Positions 1 through 7,681 of a DNA stretch of 64,000 bases are shown piece by piece (position 1 is the first letter of the stretch; every line of letters starts with the position of its first letter). The translations under genes were made by a program, and so were the position numbers. Source of the stretch: an uncultured Bacteroidales bacterium (lineage in GTDB: Bacteria; Bacteroidota; Bacteroidia; Bacteroidales; UBA932). The stretch spans positions 214,538-278,537 of the forward strand of contig CALVAD010000001.1 in NCBI GenBank assembly GCA_944325495.1, written 5' to 3'. The notes under the pieces were generated by a model that was not told the origin of the DNA, searched no databases, and saw only the letters and a list, made by a program, of their open reading frames with translations.

Positions 1-1979
1 CGCATCGCGCTGTTACCGTTGCGGTCGCCGTTGGCTATCTGGTGGCCGCGGGAGTAGATGGTCCCGCTGACATTGACGCCGTAGCTGCCGTCCCATACGT
101 TGATCTGCTCGCTCTCGGGGATGTCGGGGTTGGGCGCCCATTCATCGGATCTTCCGCTGCCGATGGCGTCGGCGTAGAGCGGGTACGCCACCCACATGGA
201 AGAGTACCAGTCGGTGTCGTAGTAATAGCTGTAGTTGCGCTTGCCGCCCGCACGGAATGTCAGCAGGTAGTCTTCGGTGCCCTGATATGCCGGCAGTTCG
301 AGCCATCCGGGCTGGTCGCCGGTCTCTCCGCCGTCACCTTCCCCGCCGCTACTGCGGGCGAGCTGGATGATGGTCGCTGTGGCCGAGACGCCGGAGGAGG
401 AAGACAGGGCGATCGTCGCCTGCTTGCGGATGTCATCTTCGTTGGCGTTCAGGTAGACTTGCAGGCGTCCGTCGGATGCGGAGAGTGATTTGACGATTCC
501 GTCGGGGTCTGACGTGGCGGCCGCGGATATCTGGCCCTCGACATTGTATGTCCTGTAGTTGAATACGACGGAAGGGGCGTTCGCCGCAACGGTCCTGCTG
601 CTGGTCTCGAAGATTATGGAAGGGGTGATGGCCTGGTTCCAGGGGATGAGGTATACAGGAATCTGGTTGCTGGATTCCTTGTAGGTGGTGAACCGTGGGT
701 CCAAGGCATTGTATTCCAGACGATAGTCCGGCTTGTCTGAATGGATGATGGTGGCAGTGCCGTCGGCATTGATGGATATGGACAGTTCAGACGGAAAGCT
801 GCCGGCCGAGACGTTCTTCTCCCCATTTATCTGGAAGTATTCGCCATTGCATTCCAGTGAATACCAGTCGCCGTATGTTGCAATTGTCCAGACGCAGTTT
901 TCTATGCCTGCGACTGCATCGAATTCGGAGCCTGCAAGACTTTCATAAGGCACGGAGACTCCTGACTTAAGCGGTTCGAAATATTTTCCGGCGCACTTGG
1001 AGGTCATGAGAATCCATTCGCCGCCCTTGCTTGCCGTGGCACCTATGAGATATTCGCCGGGAAGGCGGTCTATCTTCGTCTTCTCCGCCCCGCTCATGTC
1101 CACCGCCAGCTTGTTGAGCCGGCCTTCGTAGAAATTGATTCCGCCGTCACGGGCGGTGACGGTGCGTGTCCAGACGTAGTTGTCGGTGGTGACTTTTATG
1201 GTGAGCGTTCCTCCTGCGGGAATCTCGGCCTGCCATGAGGTGAACCATATGTGACAGGATTCACTGGCAGGGATGGGAGAAGCATAGCTGACGGTGATGG
1301 CATCGAGACTCCGGATCATCTCGCCGGAGAAACCGGTCAGCAGGTCGAGTTCGCGGCTTCCTGCGAGCGAGACTCCGGGGGAACTGATTTCAACAGAATG
1401 TATGCCCTCGTCTATCCCGTTGAGGGTAAGCTCATTGAGAGCTGTGGCCCTGCGGAAGGATGCGTTCCATGTGTAGCTTCCGTCTTGCTGTTGTATTTCT
1501 TCTATGCTCGATGGCCTGGGAGCAAGAAGGTAGGCTGCAGGATCATAGCTGTCGGTAGTGGCGTTCTGCGTGCCGGGAAGTTCTATCTGGAACCCGTCGT
1601 AACTGTCGGATCCGGCTGCCGAACTGGGATAGATTCCTCCGATGACCGTGCTCTGACTTACGAGTCCGGCACGGAGAGTGAAAGTGAAGGTGATTGTCTG
1701 AAAGCCGCCGCCGTCGACGGTTTCAGATTCTATGATCTCTGTCAGTTCGGAACCGTCAACGATTCCGAGGGACATTCGCTCCTGCCCTCCCCAATGAACT
1801 TTATACTCGGGATCTATATAGGTCTTGGTTTCGGATCCGCGGAGCGGATCGACTTCCGGACTGACGCTGAGTTTCACCGTTTCCGGCCCGGGACCGAGGC
1901 TTTGCTTGTTGCAGGAGACCGATGCGGCTGCAGCTGCGACAAGAGCCGCGAAGATGAGAATTCTGCCTGTGCCGCTCAT
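1..1979 (-). CDS. Surface lipoprotein with C-terminal DNA/RNA non-specific endonuclease domain (partial)
   Basis: The reading frame stays open to the window edge, giving 659 codons without a stop; the C-terminus lies outside. A signal peptide ends in a lipobox (SVSC, Cys23), so it is probably an outer-membrane lipoprotein. Residues about 45-310 look like a fimbrillin-type domain (the stretch around KTYIDPEYKVHWGGQ is typical). A second beta-rich module follows, then a BACON-like module around 490-585 and a Gly/Glu linker. From about 595 the sequence reads like the NUC1 family; the active-site block is YSRGHQIANGDRNGN, with the catalytic His at 646. The first residue of the usual DRGH is Ser here, as in many Bacteroidetes members. 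Likely a surface nuclease for nutrient release or degrading extracellular DNA. The start is 3 nt after the stop of a 44-codon gene, so the two are probably coupled. Confidence 0.82.
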   Translation of the reverse strand, partial: MSGTGRILIFAALVAAAAASVSCNKQSLGPGPETVKLSVSPEVDPLRGSETKTYIDPEYKVHWGGQERMSLGIVDGSELTEIIESETVDGGGFQTITFTFTLRAGLVSQSTVIGGIYPSSAAGSDSYDGFQIELPGTQNATTDSYDPAAYLLAPRPSSIEEIQQQDGSYTWNASFRRATALNELTLNGIDEGIHSVEISSPGVSLAGSRELDLLTGFSGEMIRSLDAITVSYASPIPASESCHIWFTSWQAEIPAGGTLTIKVTTDNYVWTRTVTARDGGINFYEGRLNKLAVDMSGAEKTKIDRLPGEYLIGATASKGGEWILMTSKCAGKYFEPLKSGVSVPYESLAGSEFDAVAGIENCVWTIATYGDWYSLECNGEYFQINGEKNVSAGSFPSELSISINADGTATIIHSDKPDYRLEYNALDPRFTTYKESSNQIPVYLIPWNQAITPSIIFETSSRTVAANAPSVVFNYRTYNVEGQISAAATSDPDGIVKSLSASDGRLQVYLNANEDDIRKQATIALSSSSGVSATATIIQLARSSGGEGDGGETGDQPGWLELPAYQGTEDYLLTFRAGGKRNYSYYYDTDWYSSMWVAYPLYADAIGSGRSDEWAPNPDIPESEQINVWDGSYGVNVSGTIYSRGHQIANGDRNGNSAM

Positions 1980-1982
1980 AGC

Positions 1983-2117
1983 CTAATATGAACCATTATC
2001 GAAGATGTCGTCGTACTGGCCGGCGCCTCCCGGGTAGAAGGTGCGGTCGGAGGAGCAGATCACTCCTTCATAGTCAAGAACAATTGTCCGGCATTCCGGA
2101 GCTTCGTACTGTTGCAT
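1983..2117 (-). CDS. 44-residue peptide with YxxP N-terminal motif
   Basis: The frame runs from an ATG at 2117 to a TAG at 1983 and encodes 44 residues starting MQQYEAPECRTIVLDYEGV and ending DDIFDNGSY. It has one canonical promoter directly upstream and sits 3 nt before the lipoprotein-nuclease start. Short peptides of the form M..Y..P...EGV.C.S, often placed ahead of fimbrillin-like lipoproteins, are common in Bacteroidales; their function is unknown to me. The YxxP motif is also the core of the leader sequence recognised by RiPP recognition elements in lasso peptide systems, and a PqqD gene lies 3 kb upstream on the same strand, but this link is only inference. There is no signal peptide or membrane segment. 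Confidence 0.6.
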   Translation of the reverse strand: MQQYEAPECRTIVLDYEGVICSSDRTFYPGGAGQYDDIFDNGSY

Positions 2118-2150
2118 CAGCTTGCTTATTATTTAAAAAATTTTAACTCT

Positions 2151-2182
2151 CAAAGTTAACAATTTTAAATATCAATAGCAAA
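2151..2182 (-). promoter_or_regulatory. Bacteroidetes-type promoter for the 44-aa peptide and lipoprotein genes
   Basis: Reading the minus strand, TTTG (2182-2179), a 20-base spacer and TAACTTTG (2158-2151) match the Bacteroidetes -33/-7 consensus exactly. Transcription would start near 2144, about 27 bases before the peptide ATG. The surrounding DNA is AT-rich, unlike its neighbours. A second TATTTTTG lies just upstream but lacks a good -33 partner. Confidence 0.6.
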
Positions 2183-2292
2183 AATACCATTGTTGAGAAA
2201 TTGTTAAAATAATATTACAGGACGGGAGTGCGGTTCGCGGCTTTGCCGGATGGCGTCCGGGCGGCATTGGCGGAAGGCGTGGTTGTGAAACC

Positions 2293-3411
2293 TTATTTCC
2301 CCGTGAACAGCCGCTTGATGCCGTCGAGCAGGTACCAGGGGAGGTAGCGCAGCACCTCGGAGGGGATGATGGTCAGGAGCTCGGCTTCCTGCTTGACCAC
2401 TATGAAGCAGCTCTGGATCTTGCGCAGAACGAAATGGATGTCGGTATTGCGTCGTGCGGCCTTGTCGTAATGGCCGAAATTGCCTTTGCGGAGGATTATC
2501 CCGAGGCAGCGCAGGGCCTTCCTGCCGTGGGCGGCGGAGTAGAAGGGCATCTCCTCCTCGGGCAGGCCGAGCCGGTTGACAGCCAGCCAGCCCATCAGCT
2601 GCCAGCAGTTCATCAGGCCCAGCGACCGCAGGTCCCGTTCAAGGGCGGCGCGGTCGATCTCCGCGGCGTGGACATGGAGATGGCGGCACCAGTCGCAGAG
2701 CTGGCGCAGTCCTATACCGCCCTTTATCAGGTGACCGGCTATGTGGTGCAGCAGGAACACGCTGTCGAATGAAACGGGCGGCAGGTTTATCATGCTGCCG
2801 CCTATTTCGGCCGAACGCAGTTTCGAGGGGTCGCCGAGCTGCGAGTCCGCCCATGCCTGCAGCCGCCGGTTCTTGAACGGATCCGGCGACACGGTCACAT
2901 ATCTGTGGATCTCTATGGTGCAGCCCCTGCGCTTGAAGTGGAAATGCTTCTCGCTTTCGTCCTCCCTGCCTTCCTGTTCGCCGAAGTTCCTGACAAGTTC
3001 GCAGCTGCGCCGGTAATCCCGTCCGGTGTAGAGGTCTATGTCGCCGCACATGCGGTGCTCCGGTACGAGGTAGTTGCGCGCGACGCCCTGGCCCTTAAGC
3101 AGAATGCCTTCGATGCCTTCGGAACGCAGCATCGACTCAAGTTCTCCGAGCACTGCGTTGAGCTGCAGATTGGCGCGCCGGGTGCCTTCGGTGACCACAT
3201 AGAGTTTCCGGGCGATGTCAGCGGGCGGCAGGAAGGCCTTCGGCAGGGTGCCGGCGCCGTCGGCGAAGATGCAGCTGAGCGACTGCATCGAGGCTATGCG
3301 TGCGAGGGAGTTCCAGTCGGCGCCACCCTCGAAAAGGGACGCATCGGCTTTGGCGCCCCATAGTCCGGAGCGTATAAGTTCGAAGAATTGCGGCAGGGTC
3401 TGTGCGTTCAT
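2293..3411 (-). CDS. NTP_transf_5 family nucleotidyltransferase-like protein
   Basis: The 372-residue product carries the LLKGQG motif (104-109) followed by GDIDL (from 123), the nucleotide-binding and metal-binding pattern of the NTP_transf_5 family (PF14907). Known examples occur in surface-glycan and RiPP loci, including the nucleotidyltransferase found in paeninodin-type lasso peptide clusters; the substrate here is unknown. I chose the ATG at 3411 (MNAQTLPQFFEL), which leaves 25 nt after the ABC gene; an ATG at 3465 would overlap that gene by 29 nt and adds a sequence with no family look. It is the last gene of the pqqD-ABC-nucleotidyltransferase unit. No signal peptide is visible. Confidence 0.75.
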   Translation of the reverse strand: MNAQTLPQFFELIRSGLWGAKADASLFEGGADWNSLARIASMQSLSCIFADGAGTLPKAFLPPADIARKLYVVTEGTRRANLQLNAVLGELESMLRSEGIEGILLKGQGVARNYLVPEHRMCGDIDLYTGRDYRRSCELVRNFGEQEGREDESEKHFHFKRRGCTIEIHRYVTVSPDPFKNRRLQAWADSQLGDPSKLRSAEIGGSMINLPPVSFDSVFLLHHIAGHLIKGGIGLRQLCDWCRHLHVHAAEIDRAALERDLRSLGLMNCWQLMGWLAVNRLGLPEEEMPFYSAAHGRKALRCLGIILRKGNFGHYDKAARRNTDIHFVLRKIQSCFIVVKQEAELLTIIPSEVLRYLPWYLLDGIKRLFTGK

Positions 3412-3436
3412 GCGCTGTCTGGAATAAAGAGTGGAA

Positions 3437-5119
3437 TCAGGTATGCTGCAGCTCGATGACGTCATCGCAGTATTCGGTGATCTTGCGGCGGTGGGTGATG
3501 AAGATCATGGTGCGGCCGGACATGGCGCGGGTGAGGTTCTCCATGAGACGCGCTTCCGTGTCGGGGTCGAGCGAGGAGCTGAATTCGTCGAGCAGCAGAA
3601 TGCCGCCCTTGCGCAGCAGCGCGCGGGCAATCGCTATTCTCTGCGCCTGTCCTTCGCTGAGGCCTCCGCCCTGCTCCGAACAGGGAGTGTCGAGTCTCTG
3701 GGGCAGGCTGAACACGAATTCGGCGGCGGCCGTCCGCAGGGCTTCCTCCATTCGGGCTTCGTCGGCGTCCGGATCGCCCAGCAGCAGGTTGTCCCGGACG
3801 GTGCCGCTCAGCAGGGAGTTGCCCTGGGGCACATAGCAGAGGTTGCAGCGCGTGGCGGAGGAGGCTTCGGCGGCTGTCTCGTCGTCGTAGAGCAGCACCT
3901 TGCCCTCCTGCGGCCTGAGCAGTGCGAGCATCAGGCGTATCAGGGTGCTCTTGCCGGCGCCGGTCTCGCCTATTATGGCGCTGCGGCTGCCGGGTCTGAA
4001 GTCGTGGGAGAAACCGTCTATCACCTTGTGCGTGCCGTCGGGATAGGTGAAGGAGATTCGGTCCATGCGTATGCCGGCGGGGGAGTGCAGGTGCAGGGGT
4101 TCGGCGTCGGCCTCTGTCCCGTCGCCTTCGAGCTCCATCAGACGGTCGGCGGACGCCGCGGCGTGGATGACCGAGGGTATGTAGTTGCTCAGTTCAAGCA
4201 CCGGGCGCTGGATCTGCCCCACGAGCTGGAGGAAGGCTGTCATGACGCCGAAGGTCACGGTTCCGGAGAGCAGGCCGTTCACTCCCCAGAGGAAGGCCGT
4301 GGCGTATCCGGCGGCGAAGGCCAGGCTGATGACCGTCCGGGAGACTATGGTGAAGCGAGTGCGGCGCATGACCCTGTCGTAGAGCCCGGACTGGAGCCGG
4401 AAGAGGCCGGCGGAAGCCCGGTTCTCCTGTTCGAGACTTTGGATCAGCGTGGCGTGCTGGAGGTTCTCCTGCAGGTGCGACTGGACCTTGCTGTCGGTGT
4501 CGCGTATGTCGCGCGTGAGACTGCGCAGCTTGCGGAAGAAGAGTTTGCTGAGGATGATCGCGAGCGGCATTATGCCGACCACCGACCATGCAAGGGCGCC
4601 GTTGAGGGCCAGCAGAAAGCAGAACGCGGCGACGAACTGCACCATGGCGGAGAGCAGCGCGGGGATGGAGCCGCTAAGGCAGTCGGAGATCACGCGGACA
4701 TCCTCTTCGAGGCGGTTCGTGATGTCGCCGCTGTGCTTCTCGCCGCGGCTTCCGTGGTAGATGTAGATGAGGCGCGAGAACAGCCGCAGCCTCAGACTGT
4801 TCTTGATGCGTATGTCGGTCTGCGCGGCAAGGCGGGTGCGCATCAGGGAGATGCCGGTCTGCGCGGCCATGGTGGCGACCATTATGAGCGACCAGCAGAG
4901 AAGCCGGCGGCCGGAGTCGCCTGTGGCTATGTCTATCAGAGTCTTGCAGACATAGACGAAGAACAGCGACAGCGCGACACCGGCGAGGTTGGCCAGCACG
5001 CCGAGCAGCAGCGCGGACTTCTGCCCGCGGGTCGCCCGGCCGAGCCAGCGCAGGTATCTTGCGGCGCCGGAGGCTCTTCCGGCCTTCGGCTGCGTTCCGT
5101 TCCGGCTGTCGGCTGGCAT
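3437..5119 (-). CDS. ABC transporter, fused membrane and ATPase domains (exporter type)
   Basis: The 560-residue protein has an N-terminal membrane domain with about six segments (about 34-310) and a C-terminal nucleotide-binding domain. Walker A is GETGAGKST (384-392), the signature is LSEGQ (487-491) in place of LSGGQ, Walker B is ILLLDE (507-512) and the switch His is 543. It is a half-transporter expected to act as a homodimer. It has no N-terminal C39 peptidase domain, so any exported peptide would need a separate protease; an S26-like peptidase is encoded two genes upstream. It starts 9 nt after pqqD. Substrate unknown; a role like the D exporter of lasso peptide loci is inference from context. 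Confidence 0.85.
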   Translation of the reverse strand: MPADSRNGTQPKAGRASGAARYLRWLGRATRGQKSALLLGVLANLAGVALSLFFVYVCKTLIDIATGDSGRRLLCWSLIMVATMAAQTGISLMRTRLAAQTDIRIKNSLRLRLFSRLIYIYHGSRGEKHSGDITNRLEEDVRVISDCLSGSIPALLSAMVQFVAAFCFLLALNGALAWSVVGIMPLAIILSKLFFRKLRSLTRDIRDTDSKVQSHLQENLQHATLIQSLEQENRASAGLFRLQSGLYDRVMRRTRFTIVSRTVISLAFAAGYATAFLWGVNGLLSGTVTFGVMTAFLQLVGQIQRPVLELSNYIPSVIHAAASADRLMELEGDGTEADAEPLHLHSPAGIRMDRISFTYPDGTHKVIDGFSHDFRPGSRSAIIGETGAGKSTLIRLMLALLRPQEGKVLLYDDETAAEASSATRCNLCYVPQGNSLLSGTVRDNLLLGDPDADEARMEEALRTAAAEFVFSLPQRLDTPCSEQGGGLSEGQAQRIAIARALLRKGGILLLDEFSSSLDPDTEARLMENLTRAMSGRTMIFITHRRKITEYCDDVIELQHT

Positions 5120-5128
5120 GGGTGCGGC

Positions 5129-5395
5129 TTATTCGAGCAGTCCGGCGTCCTGCCATTTCCCGAACAGGGCGGCTGCGTCGGCGGCGGCCGTCTGCCTGTC
5201 GACTTCGTATCTGGAGAGCAGCAGCTCCGTGAGGGTGTCCGCGTTGAAGTCGCTGTCGCCAACGGCGTCCCAGAGCCATGCGGCGGTGTCGTTGAGGCTG
5301 ATGACCTTGTTGAAGTCGAAATTGTCGATGCCCTCGGCGGAGACTATGTGCTCCCCGCACATCTCCCGGAGGACGAATCCTTTCCTGATTTTCAT
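5129..5395 (-). CDS. PqqD-family protein (RiPP recognition element)
   Basis: The product is 88 residues when started at MKIRKGFVLREMCGEH. It has the PqqD fold pattern: a beta-hairpin, then the conserved ISLNDTAAWLWDAV, then a helical part ending GLLE. PqqD proteins bind the leader of ribosomal peptide precursors and deliver them to enzymes. An upstream in-frame ATG at 5446 would add 17 residues but falls on the promoter described below, and Bacteroidales homologues as I recall them begin at the MKI.. position, so the short start is preferred. It is clustered with S26 peptidase, HprK-like, ABC and nucleotidyltransferase genes. No obvious precursor peptide lies inside this unit. Confidence 0.8.
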   Translation of the reverse strand: MKIRKGFVLREMCGEHIVSAEGIDNFDFNKVISLNDTAAWLWDAVGDSDFNADTLTELLLSRYEVDRQTAAADAAALFGKWQDAGLLE

Positions 5396-5415
5396 GCTGT
5401 GTGGTTCAATCCTGA

Positions 5416-5447
5416 CAAATTTAGCGGTAGCGCCGCTCATTTGCAAA
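5416..5447 (-). promoter_or_regulatory. Internal promoter ahead of pqqD
   Basis: On the minus strand TTTG (5447-5444), exactly 20 bases, then TAAATTTG (5423-5416) is a full match to the Bacteroidetes promoter consensus. Start of transcription would be near 5409, 14 bases before the preferred pqqD ATG at 5395. It lies in the 66-nt gap after the S26 gene, one of the two largest gaps in the whole minus-strand run. Confidence 0.6.
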
Positions 5448-5461
5448 TTAATTCCTGCCGC

Positions 5462-5977
5462 TCAGCGGGTGCGGCGCCAGACGGCGAGCAGGATGCGGCG
5501 CAGCGGAAGCAGGCGGCGCCAGAGACGGGCCTTGCGGAGTTCCGAGGGGCTGCAGCAGTCGGCGGATGAGCCGTCCGGACGGATGATCCTGACGGCGCGG
5601 GCGATCACATGCGCGCGGGAACAGCGCTCGACGCCCCTGAGGTTGCCGTCGCCCATCAGCGTCAGCCGCTCTCCGTCGATGCGGACGAGGCGGTGCAGCA
5701 CGAAATGCCCCGGGGAGATCTCGCACAGCAGTATGTCGCCCGGGGCTATGCCGGACGGAGCTTCCTGAAAGCCCTCGCCGCCCTGCGTCCACGGAACGCC
5801 ACCGCCGCCCAGTCTGACGGCCGCGGGTACGGAGGCGAGCGTCACCTTGTCGACGCCGCCCCTGATGAACGGGAGCATGCTGTTCCCGCGCGCGAGTATG
5901 GTCACCTCCTTTCCTTCGGACAGAAGACGGCCCGCTTCGGAGAACAGCTCGGCGTTTGGGACGGAGATCTGCTTCAT
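5462..5977 (-). CDS. S26-like (signal-peptidase-type) serine peptidase
   Basis: The 171-residue product has the catalytic GNSMLPFI block (Ser33), a PGDILLCE strand near 79 and a later HRL..IDG...MGDGN block with His95 where bacterial leader peptidases have the general-base Lys. That Ser/His arrangement is like the archaeal, ER and SipW branch of family S26. There is no convincing N-terminal membrane anchor, only a basic hydrophobic C-terminus (about 150-171). It lies 12 nt after the HprK-like gene and ahead of pqqD, which suggests leader removal or another processing step for a peptide product, but no substrate is identified. An inactive or regulatory member is possible. Confidence 0.7.
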   Translation of the reverse strand: MKQISVPNAELFSEAGRLLSEGKEVTILARGNSMLPFIRGGVDKVTLASVPAAVRLGGGGVPWTQGGEGFQEAPSGIAPGDILLCEISPGHFVLHRLVRIDGERLTLMGDGNLRGVERCSRAHVIARAVRIIRPDGSSADCCSPSELRKARLWRRLLPLRRILLAVWRRTR

Positions 5978-5989
5978 GGCCGCGGGGCT

Positions 5990-6889
5990 TCAGTTTCCGG
6001 ACACTTCGCCGCGGCAGAGCAGCGCAGCCTCGCGGTCGGGCAGGCAGTAGAGATTGTAGAAGCCGCAGAGGCCTATCAGTTTCTCGACGCAGGCGTTGAC
6101 TCCGTCGCATACTTTCCTGTTCCATTTCATGCAGGAGCATGAGGTGATGAACGAGGCGTAGGCCTGTATGCCGGCGAGCTTCTCGATGCGGTTCTCGGGC
6201 GCCTGGAATATGTGCACCACGGCTTTCAGGGGAGCGCTCATGTTCTTCCAGCACGGGGTCTTGCCGCTCCAGGGGGAGCCGAAGACGAATGCCCGGCCGT
6301 CGATGATGCGGACCACGGGATTGTCGTCGTTGAGCAGCATGCAGCCGTCGATGTTGCTCAGCCACAGACGGCTGTGGGTGCTCTTCCCGCTGCCGCTGCG
6401 TCCGGTGAAGGCGTAGCCGCAGCCGTCGAGGATCACGGTGGAGGCGTGGATCAGCAGGGTGTCGAGGCCGGCGGTGGCCAGCATGTACATCATCATCGCG
6501 GAGTTGCTGACCGCGAACGAGGCCAGCGCATCGGGGCTGTCCTGCGGCAGCACCATGCTTCCGCAGCTGAAGTCGGGCGATATGCAGAGCATGAAGTCCG
6601 GCCTGTCGGTCGACAGCGAGAACCCGAAGACCAGCAGGTCCTGCCTGTCGTAGATCCAGATGTAGGGCGGCTCGTCGTTGAAGCGGCCGAGCGGATTGCC
6701 GTAGTTCCCGCCGAAGTCTCCGTCGCAGGCGGAGCGGAGGGTGAACAGCGGAGCGGCTCCGGCGTCGGACCGGAGCTCGAAAGGCAGGTAGGCCTTGAGC
6801 ACGGTGTCCGCGTCGGCGCCGGCGGGAGGGAGGATTTCAAAACGGTGTCCGGCCACCTCGAACAGCCGGCGTTCGCCCATGCCCGCCAT
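5990..6889 (-). CDS. HPr-kinase-like ATP-binding protein
   Basis: The 299-residue protein has a C-terminal domain like the HPr Ser kinase core: HAS (148-150), Walker A GRSGSGKST (163-171), LLNDDNPVV (from 185) and SPWSGKTPCW (from 205). It lacks the N-terminal DRTGG domain of true HPr kinases; residues 1-140 are a family-specific beta-rich region. Homologues in lasso peptide loci (the K protein of paeninodin clusters) phosphorylate the precursor peptide. Its ATG follows the stop of the preceding phosphodiesterase gene without any gap. Likely cytosolic; a Ser-kinase acting on a peptide is the best guess. Confidence 0.75.
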   Translation of the reverse strand: MAGMGERRLFEVAGHRFEILPPAGADADTVLKAYLPFELRSDAGAAPLFTLRSACDGDFGGNYGNPLGRFNDEPPYIWIYDRQDLLVFGFSLSTDRPDFMLCISPDFSCGSMVLPQDSPDALASFAVSNSAMMMYMLATAGLDTLLIHASTVILDGCGYAFTGRSGSGKSTHSRLWLSNIDGCMLLNDDNPVVRIIDGRAFVFGSPWSGKTPCWKNMSAPLKAVVHIFQAPENRIEKLAGIQAYASFITSCSCMKWNRKVCDGVNACVEKLIGLCGFYNLYCLPDREAALLCRGEVSGN

Positions 6890-7681
6890 CTATTCTGCGG
6901 ATTTGCCGGTGAATATCCTCGGGTCGTCGGTGATCACTCCGTCGACCATGTCCAGCAGCTCGGCGTCATATTCGTTGAGCGTCCAGACCTTCACCTCCTT
7001 TCCGAGGCCGTGGACCTCTTCGATGAACTCCCGGGTCGCGTTGCCATGGAAGATATTGAACGAGGCGGCGAAGCTGTATTTGTCGAAATCGAACTCCTCG
7101 GGCGACGACAGCAGCTTCTCAACCCGGATTTCCGGCGCCAGTTCATGGGTCTTGATGATCACCTCGTCGTCGAAGGACTGTATGGTCACGTGGTCTTCGG
7201 CCCCCATGCGACGTATGCAGTCGATGCACGCCTGCTCGATGCCCGGCAGAGAGGGGCCTCCGTACTTGATTTCGAGCAGCAGTCCCGCGCGGCCTTCTAT
7301 CAGGCCGAGAACCTCCTCGAGCGTCGGAAGATGCTCGTCGGTGGGCTTTCCGTCGCGGTCCAGCAGCCTGAACTTGCGCAGCTCGTCGTAGCTCATCTCG
7401 CTGATCAGGCCTTTTCCGTCGGTCGTGCGGTCTATGCTGTGGTCGTGGCAGACCACTATCTCCCCGTCGGCCGACAGGTGCACGTCGATCTCTATCCATC
7501 CGGCTCCGGACTCGATGCCCTTCTCGATGCATCCGAGGGAGTTCTCGGGGCCGAGCATGGCGCCGCCTCGGTGGGCGACCACGACAAGTTCGTCTTCCGT
7601 ACTGCCGGAGCAGCTTGCGGCCTGGAGCGCCACGCCGAGGATTGCGGCAAAGACTGCCGCGGTTCTGAAGAAATGTATCAT
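6890..7681 (-). CDS. Glycerophosphodiester phosphodiesterase, lipoprotein (paralogue 1)
   Basis: The 263-residue protein has a signal sequence ending in a lipobox (AASC, Cys24), then the GDPD barrel: HRGG with the catalytic His37, the metal ligands in EIDVHLSADG (Glu64, Asp66) and the second His in VVCHDHSIDRTTDG (His79). It should hydrolyse glycerophosphodiesters to glycerol-3-phosphate plus alcohol at the outer surface or in the periplasm. Its closest relative in the window is the gene at 8937-9788, and the two flank a membrane-protein gene. The start overlaps the upstream stop by 4 nt (ATGA). Confidence 0.88.
   Translation of the reverse strand: MIHFFRTAAVFAAILGVALQAASCSGSTEDELVVVAHRGGAMLGPENSLGCIEKGIESGAGWIEIDVHLSADGEIVVCHDHSIDRTTDGKGLISEMSYDELRKFRLLDRDGKPTDEHLPTLEEVLGLIEGRAGLLLEIKYGGPSLPGIEQACIDCIRRMGAEDHVTIQSFDDEVIIKTHELAPEIRVEKLLSSPEEFDFDKYSFAASFNIFHGNATREFIEEVHGLGKEVKVWTLNEYDAELLDMVDGVITDDPRIFTGKSAE

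Noticed and set aside
1251-1991. 246-codon plus-strand frame
   Set aside because: It lies opposite the nuclease-lipoprotein gene, whose minus-strand product has a lipobox, family-like domains and a nuclease motif. The plus-strand product has none.
2221-2292. Terminator after the nucleotidyltransferase gene
   Set aside because: Only a 5-bp stem (CCGGA/TCCGG) without a T-run is visible, too weak to call.
3431-5569. 712-codon plus-strand frame
   Set aside because: It is a high-GC shadow of the ABC transporter and PqqD genes; its product is Gly/Glu/Ala-rich with no domain.
2293-6889. Complete lasso peptide cluster
   Set aside because: No asparagine-synthetase-like cyclase or transglutaminase-like protease gene exists nearby, and no certain precursor.
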